From positions 40,814-104,813 of the forward strand of contig NZ_CADIKL010000027.1 of the NCBI RefSeq assembly GCF_902859945.1: a DNA stretch of 64,000 nucleotides. The letters run 5' to 3'. Of the stretch, positions 9,385 through 18,259 are shown in pieces. This DNA is from Paraburkholderia caffeinitolerans (GTDB taxonomy: Bacteria > Pseudomonadota > Gammaproteobacteria > Burkholderiales > Burkholderiaceae). Position 1 is the stretch's first letter; each line of letters opens with the position of its first letter. The notes below the pieces were generated by a model. It had not been told where the DNA came from and ran no database searches. It saw nothing but the letters and a program-made list of their open reading frames with translations. The position numbers and the translations under genes are program-made.

Positions 9385-9918
9385 TCAGATCATGCGGCGC
9401 AGCGTGTTGTCGCGGAACATCACGTGGTGCGCGATGGCCGCGAGCGCGTGGATGCCGATGATCCAGTAGAACGCGTTGCCGATGAGTTCGTGCGCGGCCT
9501 TGACGGCCTTGCGCGCGACCGGATCCGCGCCCACCAGCACGATCTGCAGGTCGATGCCTGCGAGCGTGACCGGCTTGCCGCCCAGATTGATCGTCAGAAT
9601 GCCGAGCAGCGGCTGCACGAAGATGAACACGTAAAGCGCCAGGTGCACGAGCCGCGAAAGAAACGTGAGCAGGCGGTTCGAATCGATGTCCTGCGGCGCG
9701 CCCTCCCACATGCGCCACACCAGGCGCAGCACCGCGAGCGCCAGCACGAGCGTGCCCGCCCAGAAGTGCACATTGCTCCAGAACACGCGGCTGTCCGACC
9801 CCTTGGGGCCGCGCACTTCGATGGCGAGATAGGCTAGCGCGACGAGCAGGAAGACAGCCCAGTGAAAGAAGATCGCGGGCTTCGAATAGCGTTCTGAGGA
9901 GGCGGGGTAGGTGGCCAC
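9385..9918 (-). CDS. cybB: Cytochrome b561 (CybB family)
   Basis: A 177-residue four-helix inner-membrane dihaem b-type cytochrome. Candidate haem ligands are His19, His51, His143 and His157, with the spacing known for E. coli CybB (13/47/137/151). Such proteins pass electrons from quinol, for example to superoxide or to periplasmic partners. It is a single gene. The start at 9918 fits the family N-terminus (SERYSKPAIFFHW). Confidence 0.87.
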   Translation of the reverse strand: MATYPASSERYSKPAIFFHWAVFLLVALAYLAIEVRGPKGSDSRVFWSNVHFWAGTLVLALAVLRLVWRMWEGAPQDIDSNRLLTFLSRLVHLALYVFIFVQPLLGILTINLGGKPVTLAGIDLQIVLVGADPVARKAVKAAHELIGNAFYWIIGIHALAAIAHHVMFRDNTLRRMI

Positions 9919-10093
9919 GAGGCGGCTCCTTGGTGGATTGGATCGTTATCGTCGGGATGATCGAGTATCCGTATGATAAGGACGCCGCCGCGCACTGTGC
10001 GGCTGCGTGGCCGGAATCCTTGACGTGGCACCGCCGGATCCGGACCACGGGTGCACGCCGGCGGAGCGTGCGCCGCGTGAGCGCGGTAGGCGC

Positions 10094-11395
10094 TTACGCC
10101 GAGCCCAGGTAGAAGTAGCGGAACAGGAAGACCGCCGCGATGATCCAGACGATCAGGCGCACCTGGCGCGCGCGGCCGGTGAACAGCTTCAGGCCTGCAT
10201 ACGAGATGAAGCCGAAGGCCACGCCGTTCGCAATCGAATACGTGAACGGCATCGCGAGCGCCGTGAGCGCGGCGGGCACGACTTCGGTGGCGTCGTCCCA
10301 CGGCAGTTCCGCGAGTTCGCGCAACATCAGGCACGACACGTAGAGCAGCGCCGGCGCCGTGGCGTAAGCGGGCACCACGCCCGCGAGCGGCGCGACGAAC
10401 AGGCTCGCGAGGAACAGCACGGCCACGGTGAGCGCCGTCACGCCGGTGCGGCCGCCCGCCTGCACGCCCGAGGCGCTTTCGATATAGGCCGTGGTCGACG
10501 AGGTGCCGAGCACCGAGCCCGCGAGAATCGCGGTGCTGTCCGCGAGCAGCGCGCGGTTCAGGCGGTGCATCTTGCCGTGCACGAGCAGGCCCGCGCGGTT
10601 GGCCACGCCCATCAGCGTGCCGGTCGCGTCGAACAGCTCGACGAGGAAGAACACCAGCACCACGTTCAGGATGCCGGTCGAGAGCGCGGCCTTGACGTCG
10701 AGATGCGCGAAGGTCGGGGCGATCGAGGGTGGCGCCGAAAAGATGCCGTGGAACTCGTTGCCGCCGAAGAAGAACGAGAGGATCGTCACGCCCACGATGC
10801 CAATCAGGATCGCGCCGCGCACCTTGAGCACGTCGAGCGTGACGATGGCGAAAAAGCCGACGATTGCGAGCAGCGTGTGCGGGTCGTGCAGGTTGCCGAG
10901 TTCGACGAGCGTGGCCGGGCTTGCGACGATCACGCCGGACGTCTTGAGCGAGATGATCGCGAGAAAGAGGCCGATGCCCGCGGTGATCGCCACGCGAATC
11001 GAGTGCGGAATCCCGTTGATGATGGCTTCGCGCACGCGCAGCAGCGTGACCACGAAAAACAGGCACCCGGAGATGAACACCGCGCCGAGCGCCGCCTCCC
11101 ACGTGAAGCCCATGCCCTTGACCACGGCGTACGCGAAGTACGCGTTCAGGCCCATGCCGGGCGCGAGCGCGATCGGATAGTTCGCGTAGAGCCCCATGAT
11201 GATCGAGGCGAGCGCCGAGACCAGACAGGTGGCGACGAACACAGCGTCCTTGGGCATGCCGGCATCGCCGAGAATCGCCGGGTTCACGAAAATGATGTAC
11301 GCCATCGTGAGGAAGGTGGTGAAGCCGGCTAGCACTTCGGTGCGCAGGTTCGTGCCTGCTTCTTCGAATCCGAAATAGCGTTTGATGGCGTCCAT
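10094..11395 (-). CDS. Purine permease, AzgA/PbuG (NCS2) family
   Basis: A 433-residue inner-membrane transporter with about twelve helices. It starts MDAIKRYFGFEEAGTNLRTEVLAGFTTF, which is the family N-terminus; I chose this ATG (11395) over an upstream one that adds 43 non-conserved residues. Motifs include MAYIIFVNPAIL, AYFAYAVVKGMG and TSSTTAYIESASGVQAGGRTG, the substrate-site loop of adenine/guanine/hypoxanthine:H+ symporters. Which purine it carries cannot be told from sequence alone. It is monocistronic. Confidence 0.86.
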   Translation of the reverse strand: MDAIKRYFGFEEAGTNLRTEVLAGFTTFLTMAYIIFVNPAILGDAGMPKDAVFVATCLVSALASIIMGLYANYPIALAPGMGLNAYFAYAVVKGMGFTWEAALGAVFISGCLFFVVTLLRVREAIINGIPHSIRVAITAGIGLFLAIISLKTSGVIVASPATLVELGNLHDPHTLLAIVGFFAIVTLDVLKVRGAILIGIVGVTILSFFFGGNEFHGIFSAPPSIAPTFAHLDVKAALSTGILNVVLVFFLVELFDATGTLMGVANRAGLLVHGKMHRLNRALLADSTAILAGSVLGTSSTTAYIESASGVQAGGRTGVTALTVAVLFLASLFVAPLAGVVPAYATAPALLYVSCLMLRELAELPWDDATEVVPAALTALAMPFTYSIANGVAFGFISYAGLKLFTGRARQVRLIVWIIAAVFLFRYFYLGSA

Positions 11396-11699
11396 GGAGG
11401 TTGGGCCTCGAGAGTCGTGCGGGTTGATTTGTTCTGGCGTTCGGCGTGGGCAAGGGGCGATGGAGGCGTCGCCCGGGGCCAGTTCACGCGTTGATGGGCG
11501 GGATTGTAAACAATTGTCCCGCAAGCGCAGAAAAGCTTGGACGAACGTGGAAGGGCCGCAACAGTGTGCGGTGCATCAATTACAGACGCCGTGGGCAAGT
11601 GGCTGGGTCAGCCACAAAAAGGACAAAGCGGGAGCGGCGGTCCGTCCTTGCAGGCGGATCGACGCTCCCGCAGTGGGGAGAATCTGCAGCGCGGTGCGC
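11396..11699. other. Non-coding spacer
   Basis: 304 bp between the purine permease (its upstream region) and the stop of the DUF4148 gene, both on the minus strand. It holds the permease promoter and the hairpin listed at 11628. No purine-riboswitch fold is recognisable to me. Confidence 0.5.
11628..11671 (-). terminator. Probable terminator after DUF4148 gene
   Basis: An inverted repeat (GCGGGAGCG at 11628-11636, CGCTCCCGC at 11663-11671) with a partly paired interior. On the minus strand it is followed by TTTGTCCTTTTTG. It lies 29 bp past the stop of the gene at 11700. Confidence 0.6.
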
Positions 11700-11960
11700 T
11701 TACTGCGCCGGCTGCGGCATCGCGCCCGAAGCGCGGCGTTGCGCGATGATCGCCGCGGCGCGCTGGGCGTTTTCGGGATAGTGCAGCCAGTCGAGCGGAT
11801 CGAAGCCTGCCGCGCGCCATGCGGCGAGGTCCGCGCGCACATCGGCGCGCGTTAGCGGGCTCGACGGGTTGTACGGTTGGCCCAGCGCGCTTGCCGAAGC
11901 AACACAACAAGCCGCTGCCAGCACGCCAAGCGCCACACGTGAAAGAGTGTCCATGGCCAT
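11700..11960 (-). CDS. DUF4148 exported protein
   Basis: An 86-residue protein with a signal peptide (VALGVLAAACCVASASALGQ). The DUF4148 core is PLTRADVRADLAAWRAAGFDPLDWLHYPENAQRAAAII, nearly the same as the paralogue at 3520. An alternative start two codons in (11954) is possible. It is predicted periplasmic or secreted, function unknown. The region before the start is AT-rich and probably contains its promoter. Confidence 0.84.
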   Translation of the reverse strand: MAMDTLSRVALGVLAAACCVASASALGQPYNPSSPLTRADVRADLAAWRAAGFDPLDWLHYPENAQRAAAIIAQRRASGAMPQPAQ

Positions 11961-12067
11961 GCCTTTCGTCTAAGGGATAACCCTAAAATTATAGGTGTTA
12001 TCTCGATAACGGAAAGGTTAGCAATTAGAAAAATATGCGGGCCTTGCGCCGGTTTCATCGGCCGTAT

Positions 12068-13072
12068 TCAGCGTGCCTTCGACGCTGGCCGTTCGGACAT
12101 CTTCCGGTATTCGGCAGGGCGTCGTCCGGTCCATTTGCGGAACGCGCGATGGAATGCGCTCGGCTCGGCGAAGCCCACGGCGGCTGCGACGTCGGCGACC
12201 GAGCGCGCCGGGTCGCGCAACGCCTCGAGCGCGAGGTCGCGGCGCAGTTCGTCCTTGATCGACTGGCAACTGTGCCCCTCTTGATGCAAGCGCCGGCGCA
12301 AGGTCGCGGGCGCGACGTTCAGGTGCTGCGCGAGGGCGTCCGCGTCGGGCCACGCGTGGGCGGGCAGGGCGCGCAGCACGCGCCGCACGCGCGCGGCGAA
12401 CGAGGCCGGATTGCGGTACTTCACGACGAAATTGCCGGGCGCATTGCGCAGGAAAGCACGCGCCGAGGCGGCACTCTGAATCACGGGCAGATCGAGGAAC
12501 GCGGGCGCGAGGTCGAACCACGAATCGGGCTGGTCGAAGGCTATGTCCTCGCAGATCATCAGTTGGTATTCGGGCGCATCGGGCGGCGCGGCGCAGCGAA
12601 AGCGCGCCGCGAGCACCGGGATGCGCCGCCCCACGAGCCAGCACAGCAGCCCGTAGACGAGAATGAACCACGTTGCGTACGCGAACATTGCCGGCATGGG
12701 CGTGCCCGCGCGCTGGCGGAATACGATGCGCACGCGCGTGGCGTCGATGTCGACTTCGCCGGCCAGGTCGTCGAGCACGAGGCGCATGAAGTGCACGCAG
12801 CGCTGCAGCGCCTGGCGGCCCGTGTGTGCGCCCAGCGCCGCGTGCGTCATGGCGATGAAGCTGCCGCTCTTCATGGCGTGCGAGTCCTGGCCGAGGAATT
12901 CGTCGTCGAGCGCGCGCGCGATGCCGGCCCACAGCGCGCCGTACTGCGCCTCGCTCACGCGTGCATGCGGCGCATCGAGCGCGCTCGATGCGATGCCCGC
13001 CGCCTCGACGATGGGCGCCACGTCGAATCCGCGCGCTTGCGCGCGCGCCATCGTCTCGTGTACGAGGCTCAT
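12068..13072 (-). CDS. AraC-family transcriptional regulator
   Basis: A 334-residue regulator with an N-terminal arabinose-binding-like domain of the OruR/MmsR-type AraC proteins (GIASSALDAPHARVSEAQYGALW). The C-terminal double HTH ends DVAAAVGFAEPSAFHRAFRKWTGRRPAEYR. The frame stays open upstream to an ATG at 13192. I prefer 13072 (MSLVHETMARA) because homologues are about 335-345 residues, though neither start has a clear ribosome site. It diverges from the acyl-CoA operon at 13322 and probably activates it. Confidence 0.82.
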   Translation of the reverse strand: MSLVHETMARAQARGFDVAPIVEAAGIASSALDAPHARVSEAQYGALWAGIARALDDEFLGQDSHAMKSGSFIAMTHAALGAHTGRQALQRCVHFMRLVLDDLAGEVDIDATRVRIVFRQRAGTPMPAMFAYATWFILVYGLLCWLVGRRIPVLAARFRCAAPPDAPEYQLMICEDIAFDQPDSWFDLAPAFLDLPVIQSAASARAFLRNAPGNFVVKYRNPASFAARVRRVLRALPAHAWPDADALAQHLNVAPATLRRRLHQEGHSCQSIKDELRRDLALEALRDPARSVADVAAAVGFAEPSAFHRAFRKWTGRRPAEYRKMSERPASKAR

Positions 13073-13321
13073 CGCGATCGTGCCTTTTTCGCTCACTTTG
13101 CTGGTTTGCCCTGGCTGCAAGGATCGGCCTCTGGTGGGGTTGTCAAAGACATTATGGCAAATTCGCTCATCGACTTTGATCGTGGCGGGCATCGAATGCG
13201 CGCGCGCGGATGCCTAAACTTTTCATAGGCCTTGCGGCGGCGGCTGCACGGCGCGACAGTGGATGCACCGAACGCGCGTCTCGCGGGGCGAGCGCGCAGG
13301 CAAGACAGGAAGGGGACACAG

Positions 13322-14455
13322 ATGGACGAGTTCTATAGCGACGACCAGCGCATGATTCGCGACGCCGCGCGCGACTTCGCGAGCGAGCGTCTCGCGCCCA
13401 ACGCGGCGCAGTGGGACCGCGACGCCAGGCTGCCCGACGAGGTCGTCAAGCAACTGGGCGAACTGGGCTTTCTCGGCATGATCGTGCCGCAGGAGCAGGG
13501 CGGCTCCTATACCGACTACGTGGCCTACGCGCTGGCGATGGAGGAGATCGCCGCGGGCTGCGCCTCGTGCGCGACGCTCGTGAGCGTGCACAACTCGGTG
13601 GGCTGCGGGCCGATTCTCCAATACGGCACGGCCGAGCAGAAAGACCGCTGGCTCACCAAGCTCGCGAGCGGCGAGCTGATTGGCGCGTTCTGCCTGACCG
13701 AGCCGCAGGCCGGCTCCGAGGCCAACAACCTGCGCACGCGCGCTGAGCTGCGCGACGGCAAGTGGGTGCTCAACGGCAACAAGCAATTCGTGACGAACGG
13801 CTCGCGCGCGAGCCTCGCGATCGTGTTCGCAGTGACCGATCCCGATGCGGGCAAGCGCGGCATCTCGGCCTTCGTCGTGCCGACCGATACGCCGGGCTTC
13901 AACGTGGGACCGCCCGAGAAGAAGATGGGCATTCGCGCCTCGGACACTTGCCCGATCTCGCTCGTCGATTGTGCGGTTCCCGAGGCGAACCTGCTTGGCC
14001 AGCGCGGCGAGGGCCTCAAGATCGCGCTGTCGAATCTCGAAGGCGGGCGCATCGGCATCGCGGCGCAGGCGCTCGGCATCGCGCGTGCAGCCTTCGACGC
14101 GGCGCGCACCTATGCGCACGAGCGCGTGCAGTTCGGCGAACCGCTGATCCGGCATCAAAGCGTGGCCAACATGCTCGCCGACATGCACACGCGCATCAAC
14201 GCCGCGCGCCATCTCGTGCATCATGCGGCGAAGCTGCGCACGCTCGGCAAGCCCTGTCTTTCCGAGGCCTCGCAGGCCAAGCTCTATGCGTCCGAAATGG
14301 CCGAGGAAGTGTGCTCGCACGCGATCCAGATTCACGGCGGATATGGCTTCCTGAACGACTATCCGGTGGAGCGCCACTACCGCGACGCACGCATCACGCA
14401 AATCTACGAAGGCACGAGCGAAGTGCAGCGCATGGTGATCGCACGACAGCTATAA
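13322..14455 (+). CDS. Acyl-CoA dehydrogenase (short/branched-chain type)
   Basis: A 377-residue FAD-dependent dehydrogenase. It shows AFCLTEPQAGSEANN (FAD/substrate loop) and AIQIHGGYGFLNDYPVERHYRDARITQIYEGTSE near the C-terminus; Glu363 in YEGTSE is the expected catalytic base. With the downstream hydrolase the likely substrate is isobutyryl-CoA or 2-methylbutyryl-CoA. It transfers electrons to ETF. It is the first gene of a three-gene operon divergent from an AraC regulator. Confidence 0.86.
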   Translation: MDEFYSDDQRMIRDAARDFASERLAPNAAQWDRDARLPDEVVKQLGELGFLGMIVPQEQGGSYTDYVAYALAMEEIAAGCASCATLVSVHNSVGCGPILQYGTAEQKDRWLTKLASGELIGAFCLTEPQAGSEANNLRTRAELRDGKWVLNGNKQFVTNGSRASLAIVFAVTDPDAGKRGISAFVVPTDTPGFNVGPPEKKMGIRASDTCPISLVDCAVPEANLLGQRGEGLKIALSNLEGGRIGIAAQALGIARAAFDAARTYAHERVQFGEPLIRHQSVANMLADMHTRINAARHLVHHAAKLRTLGKPCLSEASQAKLYASEMAEEVCSHAIQIHGGYGFLNDYPVERHYRDARITQIYEGTSEVQRMVIARQL

Positions 14456-14533
14456 GAAAGGATGACGAAGTATTCGATGCAGTGAATAAAGAGTGATAAA
14501 GAGCGCAAACGCGCCGTGACACAGGAGACGACG

Positions 14534-16249
14534 ATGACCGGGTTCACCCCTTCCGCGCAGGCCTTCATCGACGCACGCGAGTTGCTGCTGCGTCACCGCA
14601 CCGACTACGCGCGCGCGTATGAAGCCTTCACGTGGCCGCAGCTCGACACCTTCAACTGGGCGCTCGACTACTTCGACGTGATGGCGCGCGGCAATGACAA
14701 TCCGGCGCTGTGGATCGTCGACGACCTCGTGAGCGGCGGCACGCGCTATTCGTTCGCGCAGATGTCCGAGCGTTCGTCGCGCATGGCGAATTTTCTGCGC
14801 GAAAACGGTGTGGGCCGCGGCGATCGTCTCCTCTTGATGCTGCCCAACCGTGTCGAGCTGTGGGACGTAATGCTGGCGGCGATGAAGCTGGGCGCCGTGG
14901 TGTTGCCCGCCACCACGCAGCTAGCGCCCGACGACGTGCGCGAGCGCGTGGAGGCAGGCGGCGCACGCTTCGTGGTGGTCGATGCGGCCGAGCTCGCGAA
15001 ATTCGATGCGCTCGATGCGAGCGTGAAGCGCATCGCGGTGGGCGGAGCGCGCGACGGCTGGATCGATCTTTCGCGCGCGTATGACGCGAGCGCCGCGTTC
15101 GAGCCCGATGGCCCGACGCGCGCGAGCGACCCGATGCTGCTCTACTTCACCTCGGGTACCACCTCGAAGCCGAAGCTCGTCGAGCACACGCATCAGAGCT
15201 ATCCCGTTGGGCACCTCTCCACGATGTACTGGATCGGCCTCATGCCCGGCGACGTGCACTGGAACATCAGTTCGCCGGGCTGGGCGAAGCACGCGTGGAG
15301 CTGCTTCTTCGCGCCGTGGAATGCGCAGGCCTGCGTGTTCGTCTACAACTACGCGCGCTTCGTGCCAAAAGATGTGCTCGGCGTGCTCGTGCAATGCGGC
15401 GTGACCACGCTGTGCGCGCCGCCTACCGTGTGGCGCATGCTCGTGCAGGAACCACTCGCGAGCTACGCGGTGAAGCTGCGCGAAATCGTGGGCGCGGGCG
15501 AGCCGCTCAACCCCGAGATCATCGAGCGCGTGCGCCACGCGTGGGACATCACGATCCGCGACGGCTACGGCCAGACCGAGACCACCTGCCAGATCGGCAA
15601 TTCGCCGGGCCAGCCCGTGGTGGCGGGCGCGATGGGCCGGCCGCTGCCGGGCTACCGTGTCGAACTCGTCGATCCCGACGATCAACTCGTGAGCGAAGGC
15701 GAAATCGCGTTGACGCTCGGGCAGGACTCGTCGCAGCGACCGCTCGGCCTGATGACGGGCTATGCGAACAACGCCAAGGCCACCGAGCAGGCCGTGCGCA
15801 ACGGCTATTACCACACGTCCGACGTGGCGATGCGCCGCGACGACGGCTACTACGTCTACGTGGGCCGCGCCGACGACGTGTTCAAGTCATCCGATTACCG
15901 CCTGAGCCCGTTCGAATTGGAGAGCGTGCTGATCGAGCATGAGGCGATTGCCGAAGCAGCGGTGGTGCCGAGCCCCGACCCCTTGCGGCTTTCGGTGCCC
16001 AAGGCGTTCGTGATCGTGCGCCAGGGCTACGAGGCCGGCCCCGATCTCGCGCGCGAGGTGTTCCGCTTTTCGCGCGAGAAGCTCGCGCCGTACAAGCGCA
16101 TTCGCCGGCTCCAGTTCAGCGACTTGCCGAAGACAATCTCGGGCAAGATTCGCCGCGTCGAACTGCGCCGCCGCGAAATGGAGCGCACCGGGGAACCCGC
16201 GCGCCAGCCCGACGAATACTGGGAAGAAGATTTCCCCGAGTTGCGATGA
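14534..16249 (+). CDS. Acyl-CoA synthetase (ANL family, medium-chain-like)
   Basis: A 571-residue AMP-forming ligase. The adenylate loop is YFTSGTTSKPK, the GYGQTE motif is present, and KTISGKIRR provides the catalytic Lys538. Sequence style is that of ACSM/acetyl-CoA synthetase-like enzymes rather than long-chain FadD. It would activate a short or branched acid to its CoA ester for the dehydrogenase encoded just upstream. The ATG at 14534 has AGGAG seven bases before it and is preferred to the GTG at 14516. Confidence 0.85.
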   Translation: MTGFTPSAQAFIDARELLLRHRTDYARAYEAFTWPQLDTFNWALDYFDVMARGNDNPALWIVDDLVSGGTRYSFAQMSERSSRMANFLRENGVGRGDRLLLMLPNRVELWDVMLAAMKLGAVVLPATTQLAPDDVRERVEAGGARFVVVDAAELAKFDALDASVKRIAVGGARDGWIDLSRAYDASAAFEPDGPTRASDPMLLYFTSGTTSKPKLVEHTHQSYPVGHLSTMYWIGLMPGDVHWNISSPGWAKHAWSCFFAPWNAQACVFVYNYARFVPKDVLGVLVQCGVTTLCAPPTVWRMLVQEPLASYAVKLREIVGAGEPLNPEIIERVRHAWDITIRDGYGQTETTCQIGNSPGQPVVAGAMGRPLPGYRVELVDPDDQLVSEGEIALTLGQDSSQRPLGLMTGYANNAKATEQAVRNGYYHTSDVAMRRDDGYYVYVGRADDVFKSSDYRLSPFELESVLIEHEAIAEAAVVPSPDPLRLSVPKAFVIVRQGYEAGPDLAREVFRFSREKLAPYKRIRRLQFSDLPKTISGKIRRVELRRREMERTGEPARQPDEYWEEDFPELR

Positions 16250-16320
16250 AATAGTGGAATCCAGACGGAGTCCGAAATAACTGGATTCGAACGGGTTTAA
16301 AAAATACGGAGAATCAGGCA

Positions 16321-17493
16321 ATGAATGCAACACCCGCTTCCGCTCAAACAGCATCGGAGGCCGAGTCGGACGTGCTGTTCCGCGTGGTCAATCGCGTCGC
16401 GATCATCACGCTGAATCGTCCCGCCGCGCTCAATGCGCTCTCGCATACGATGGTGCGCGAGATCGCCGTGCTGCTCGAGCGCGTGCGTCATGACGACAGC
16501 ATCGTCGCGCTCGTGCTCGAAGGCGCGGGGCCGAAGGGCTTTTGCGCGGGCGGCGACGTGCGCGCGATCGACAGTCTCGCGCGCGCGGGCAAGCGGCTCG
16601 GCGAAAACGGCTGGCAGCAGTTCTTCGTCGACGAATATCGGCTCGACTACGCGCTGCATACCTTCGACAAGCCGCTCGTCGCGCTGCTCGACGGCGTGAC
16701 GATGGGCGGCGGCATGGGCCTCGGCCAGGCGGCGGCGCTGCGCGTGGTCACCACGCGCACGAAGATCGCGATGCCGGAAACGCGCATCGGCATGTTGCCC
16801 GACGTGGGCGCCACGCATTTTCTCGCGAAGATGCCGGTGGAGACCGAGTTGTATGTGGGGCTGACCGGCGTGCTGCTCACGGGCGCCGACGCGCTCCACT
16901 GCCGTCTCGCCGATATTTGCGTGCCGGGCGAATGGCTCGACGGTTACGAGGCGCGCCTCGCGCAGGCGAGCCTCGCTGGAGACGTGCTCGCGGCGCTGCG
17001 CGCGGTGTTCGATGTGCCGGGCGAGGCGTCGGACGCATCGGGTGCTTCAGGTGGGCAGGCAAGTTCACTGGCCGCGCGCGTGCCGCTGATCGAGCGGCAC
17101 TTCGTGCGCCGTGCGCGCGTCGAGCAAATTGTCGGCACGTTACGCGCCGATCTCGAACACGAGCAACCGGAGGACGTGCGCGCCTGGCTCGCGGCCACGC
17201 TCGACGCGCTCACGCATTACTCGCCGACCATGCTCGAAGTCTCGCGCGAGGCGCTGCTGCGCGGTCGCCAGATGACGCTGGCCGAGAGCTTCCGCATGGA
17301 GCTCGGGATCGTTGTGCGCGCAATCGAAGACGGCGACGTCTGCGAAGGCGTGCGTGCGCATCTCGTCGACAAGGACCGCAAGCCGCGCTGGGCGCCCGCG
17401 ACGCTCGCCGAATTGCGCGACGAACGCGTCCAGCATTTCCTGTGCTCGCCGTGGCGCGAGCAGACGCATCCGCTCGCCGATCTGGGCGCGTGA
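16321..17493 (+). CDS. 3-hydroxyisobutyryl-CoA hydrolase
   Basis: A 390-residue crotonase-fold protein. FCAGGDVRA (75-82), GGGMGL (129-134), Glu153 and Asp161 match the hydrolase subgroup: human HIBCH uses Glu169 and Asp177, with the same 8-residue spacing. It is longer than plain enoyl-CoA hydratases (about 260). It hydrolyses 3-hydroxyisobutyryl-CoA in valine breakdown. It closes the operon begun by the acyl-CoA dehydrogenase. mmsA/mmsB-type genes are not in this window. Confidence 0.85.
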   Translation: MNATPASAQTASEAESDVLFRVVNRVAIITLNRPAALNALSHTMVREIAVLLERVRHDDSIVALVLEGAGPKGFCAGGDVRAIDSLARAGKRLGENGWQQFFVDEYRLDYALHTFDKPLVALLDGVTMGGGMGLGQAAALRVVTTRTKIAMPETRIGMLPDVGATHFLAKMPVETELYVGLTGVLLTGADALHCRLADICVPGEWLDGYEARLAQASLAGDVLAALRAVFDVPGEASDASGASGGQASSLAARVPLIERHFVRRARVEQIVGTLRADLEHEQPEDVRAWLAATLDALTHYSPTMLEVSREALLRGRQMTLAESFRMELGIVVRAIEDGDVCEGVRAHLVDKDRKPRWAPATLAELRDERVQHFLCSPWREQTHPLADLGA

Positions 17494-17555
17494 TGCGCGC
17501 CGCGCGTTGAACCCGCGCGGCACGCCCATCAGACACACATCAGCCCGCCGCGTAG

Positions 17556-17593
17556 AAATAAAAAAAGCCCGCCGTGCGTGAAGCAGGGCGGGC
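17556..17593 (-). terminator. Intrinsic terminator of ppnP
   Basis: A 7-bp GC stem (17567-17573 with 17587-17593). On the minus strand it is followed by TTTTTTATTT. It lies 34 bp past the ppnP stop and may also catch the convergent acyl-CoA operon. Confidence 0.82.
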
Positions 17594-17626
17594 GCGGGCT
17601 TGCAGCCGCTGGCGCTCCAGCGCGCT

Positions 17627-17947
17627 TTACAGATAGCTGCAGCAGTAGTCGAGCGTCTCGACCACGTCGATGTCGAAGCGGCTCTTGCCCGGCACCGAGA
17701 ACGACTCGCCTGCGCCGTAGGTCTTCCATTCGTCGCTGCCTTCGAGGCGGATGCGGCACTTGCCGCCTTGCACTTCCATGAGTTCGGGCGCGTCGGTGCC
17801 GAAGTTCAGTTGGCCCGGCAGGATCACGCCAAGCGTCTTGCGGGTGCCGTCGGCGAACAGCACGGTGTGCGAGACGCACTTGCCGTCGAAATAGACATTG
17901 GCCTTGCGGACCACGGAAACCTGGTCGAATTGTGTTGCAGCCGTCAT
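17627..17947 (-). CDS. ppnP: Pyrimidine/purine nucleoside phosphorylase PpnP
   Basis: A 106-residue single-cupin protein of the PpnP (YaiE, DUF1255) family. ANVYFDGKCVSHTVLFADGTRKTLGVILPG and APELMEVQGG are hallmark stretches, and the end DVVETLDYCCSYL is typical. It phosphorolyses many nucleosides to base plus ribose-1-phosphate. The ATG at 17947 has a GAGGA ribosome site. It is a single gene with its own terminator. Confidence 0.9.
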   Translation of the reverse strand: MTAATQFDQVSVVRKANVYFDGKCVSHTVLFADGTRKTLGVILPGQLNFGTDAPELMEVQGGKCRIRLEGSDEWKTYGAGESFSVPGKSRFDIDVVETLDYCCSYL

Positions 17948-18110
17948 GGCGGTCTTCCTCTGAGTCTTCGTGAAATGGATGCGTGGGCGCGTGGCGGGCG
18001 CGGCTCTGCTTGCCCGCAGCGGGATCGACATCATACCGGCACTCGCCGCACGCCTTCAGCGAAATCCCGCGAAATCCGACGAAACCAACCGGCGAAATGC
18101 GCAGCAAGTG

Positions 18111-18139
18111 TTTACAAACACATAACGACTAATTACAAT
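18111..18139 (+). promoter_or_regulatory. Sigma-70-type promoter of TonB receptor
   Basis: A -35 TTTACA (18111-18116), a 17-bp spacer, and a -10 TACAAT (18134-18139), placing the start near 18146. It lies just upstream of the Fur box. Confidence 0.65.
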
Positions 18140-18152
18140 TGATATAACAAAT

Positions 18153-18171
18153 GAGAATCATACGCATTCTC
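18153..18171 (+). promoter_or_regulatory. Fur box
   Basis: GAGAATCATACGCATTCTC matches the 19-bp consensus GATAATGATAATCATTATC at 14 positions, with perfect 6-bp arms GAGAAT/ATTCTC. It sits over the start of the predicted transcript, the usual place for Fe-Fur repression. Confidence 0.8.
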
Positions 18172-18259
18172 AAACAAGATTCAACACAGGATTCCTCTGG
18201 TGCGGGCGGCGCGTAACGCCCGGCCCAAGACGTTTCCGCCTTCGATCCAACCGCTCACC

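Larger units (their letters stand above)
17948..18259. other. Divergent promoter region, ppnP/TonB receptor
   Basis: 312 bp holding the ppnP promoter and the iron-regulated promoter and Fur box of the receptor gene (listed separately). The segment 18100-18180 is markedly AT-rich. Confidence 0.6.

Noticed and set aside
11396..11699. Purine riboswitch before the purine permease
   Set aside because: I found no conserved three-way-junction core; such riboswitches are also rare in betaproteobacteria.
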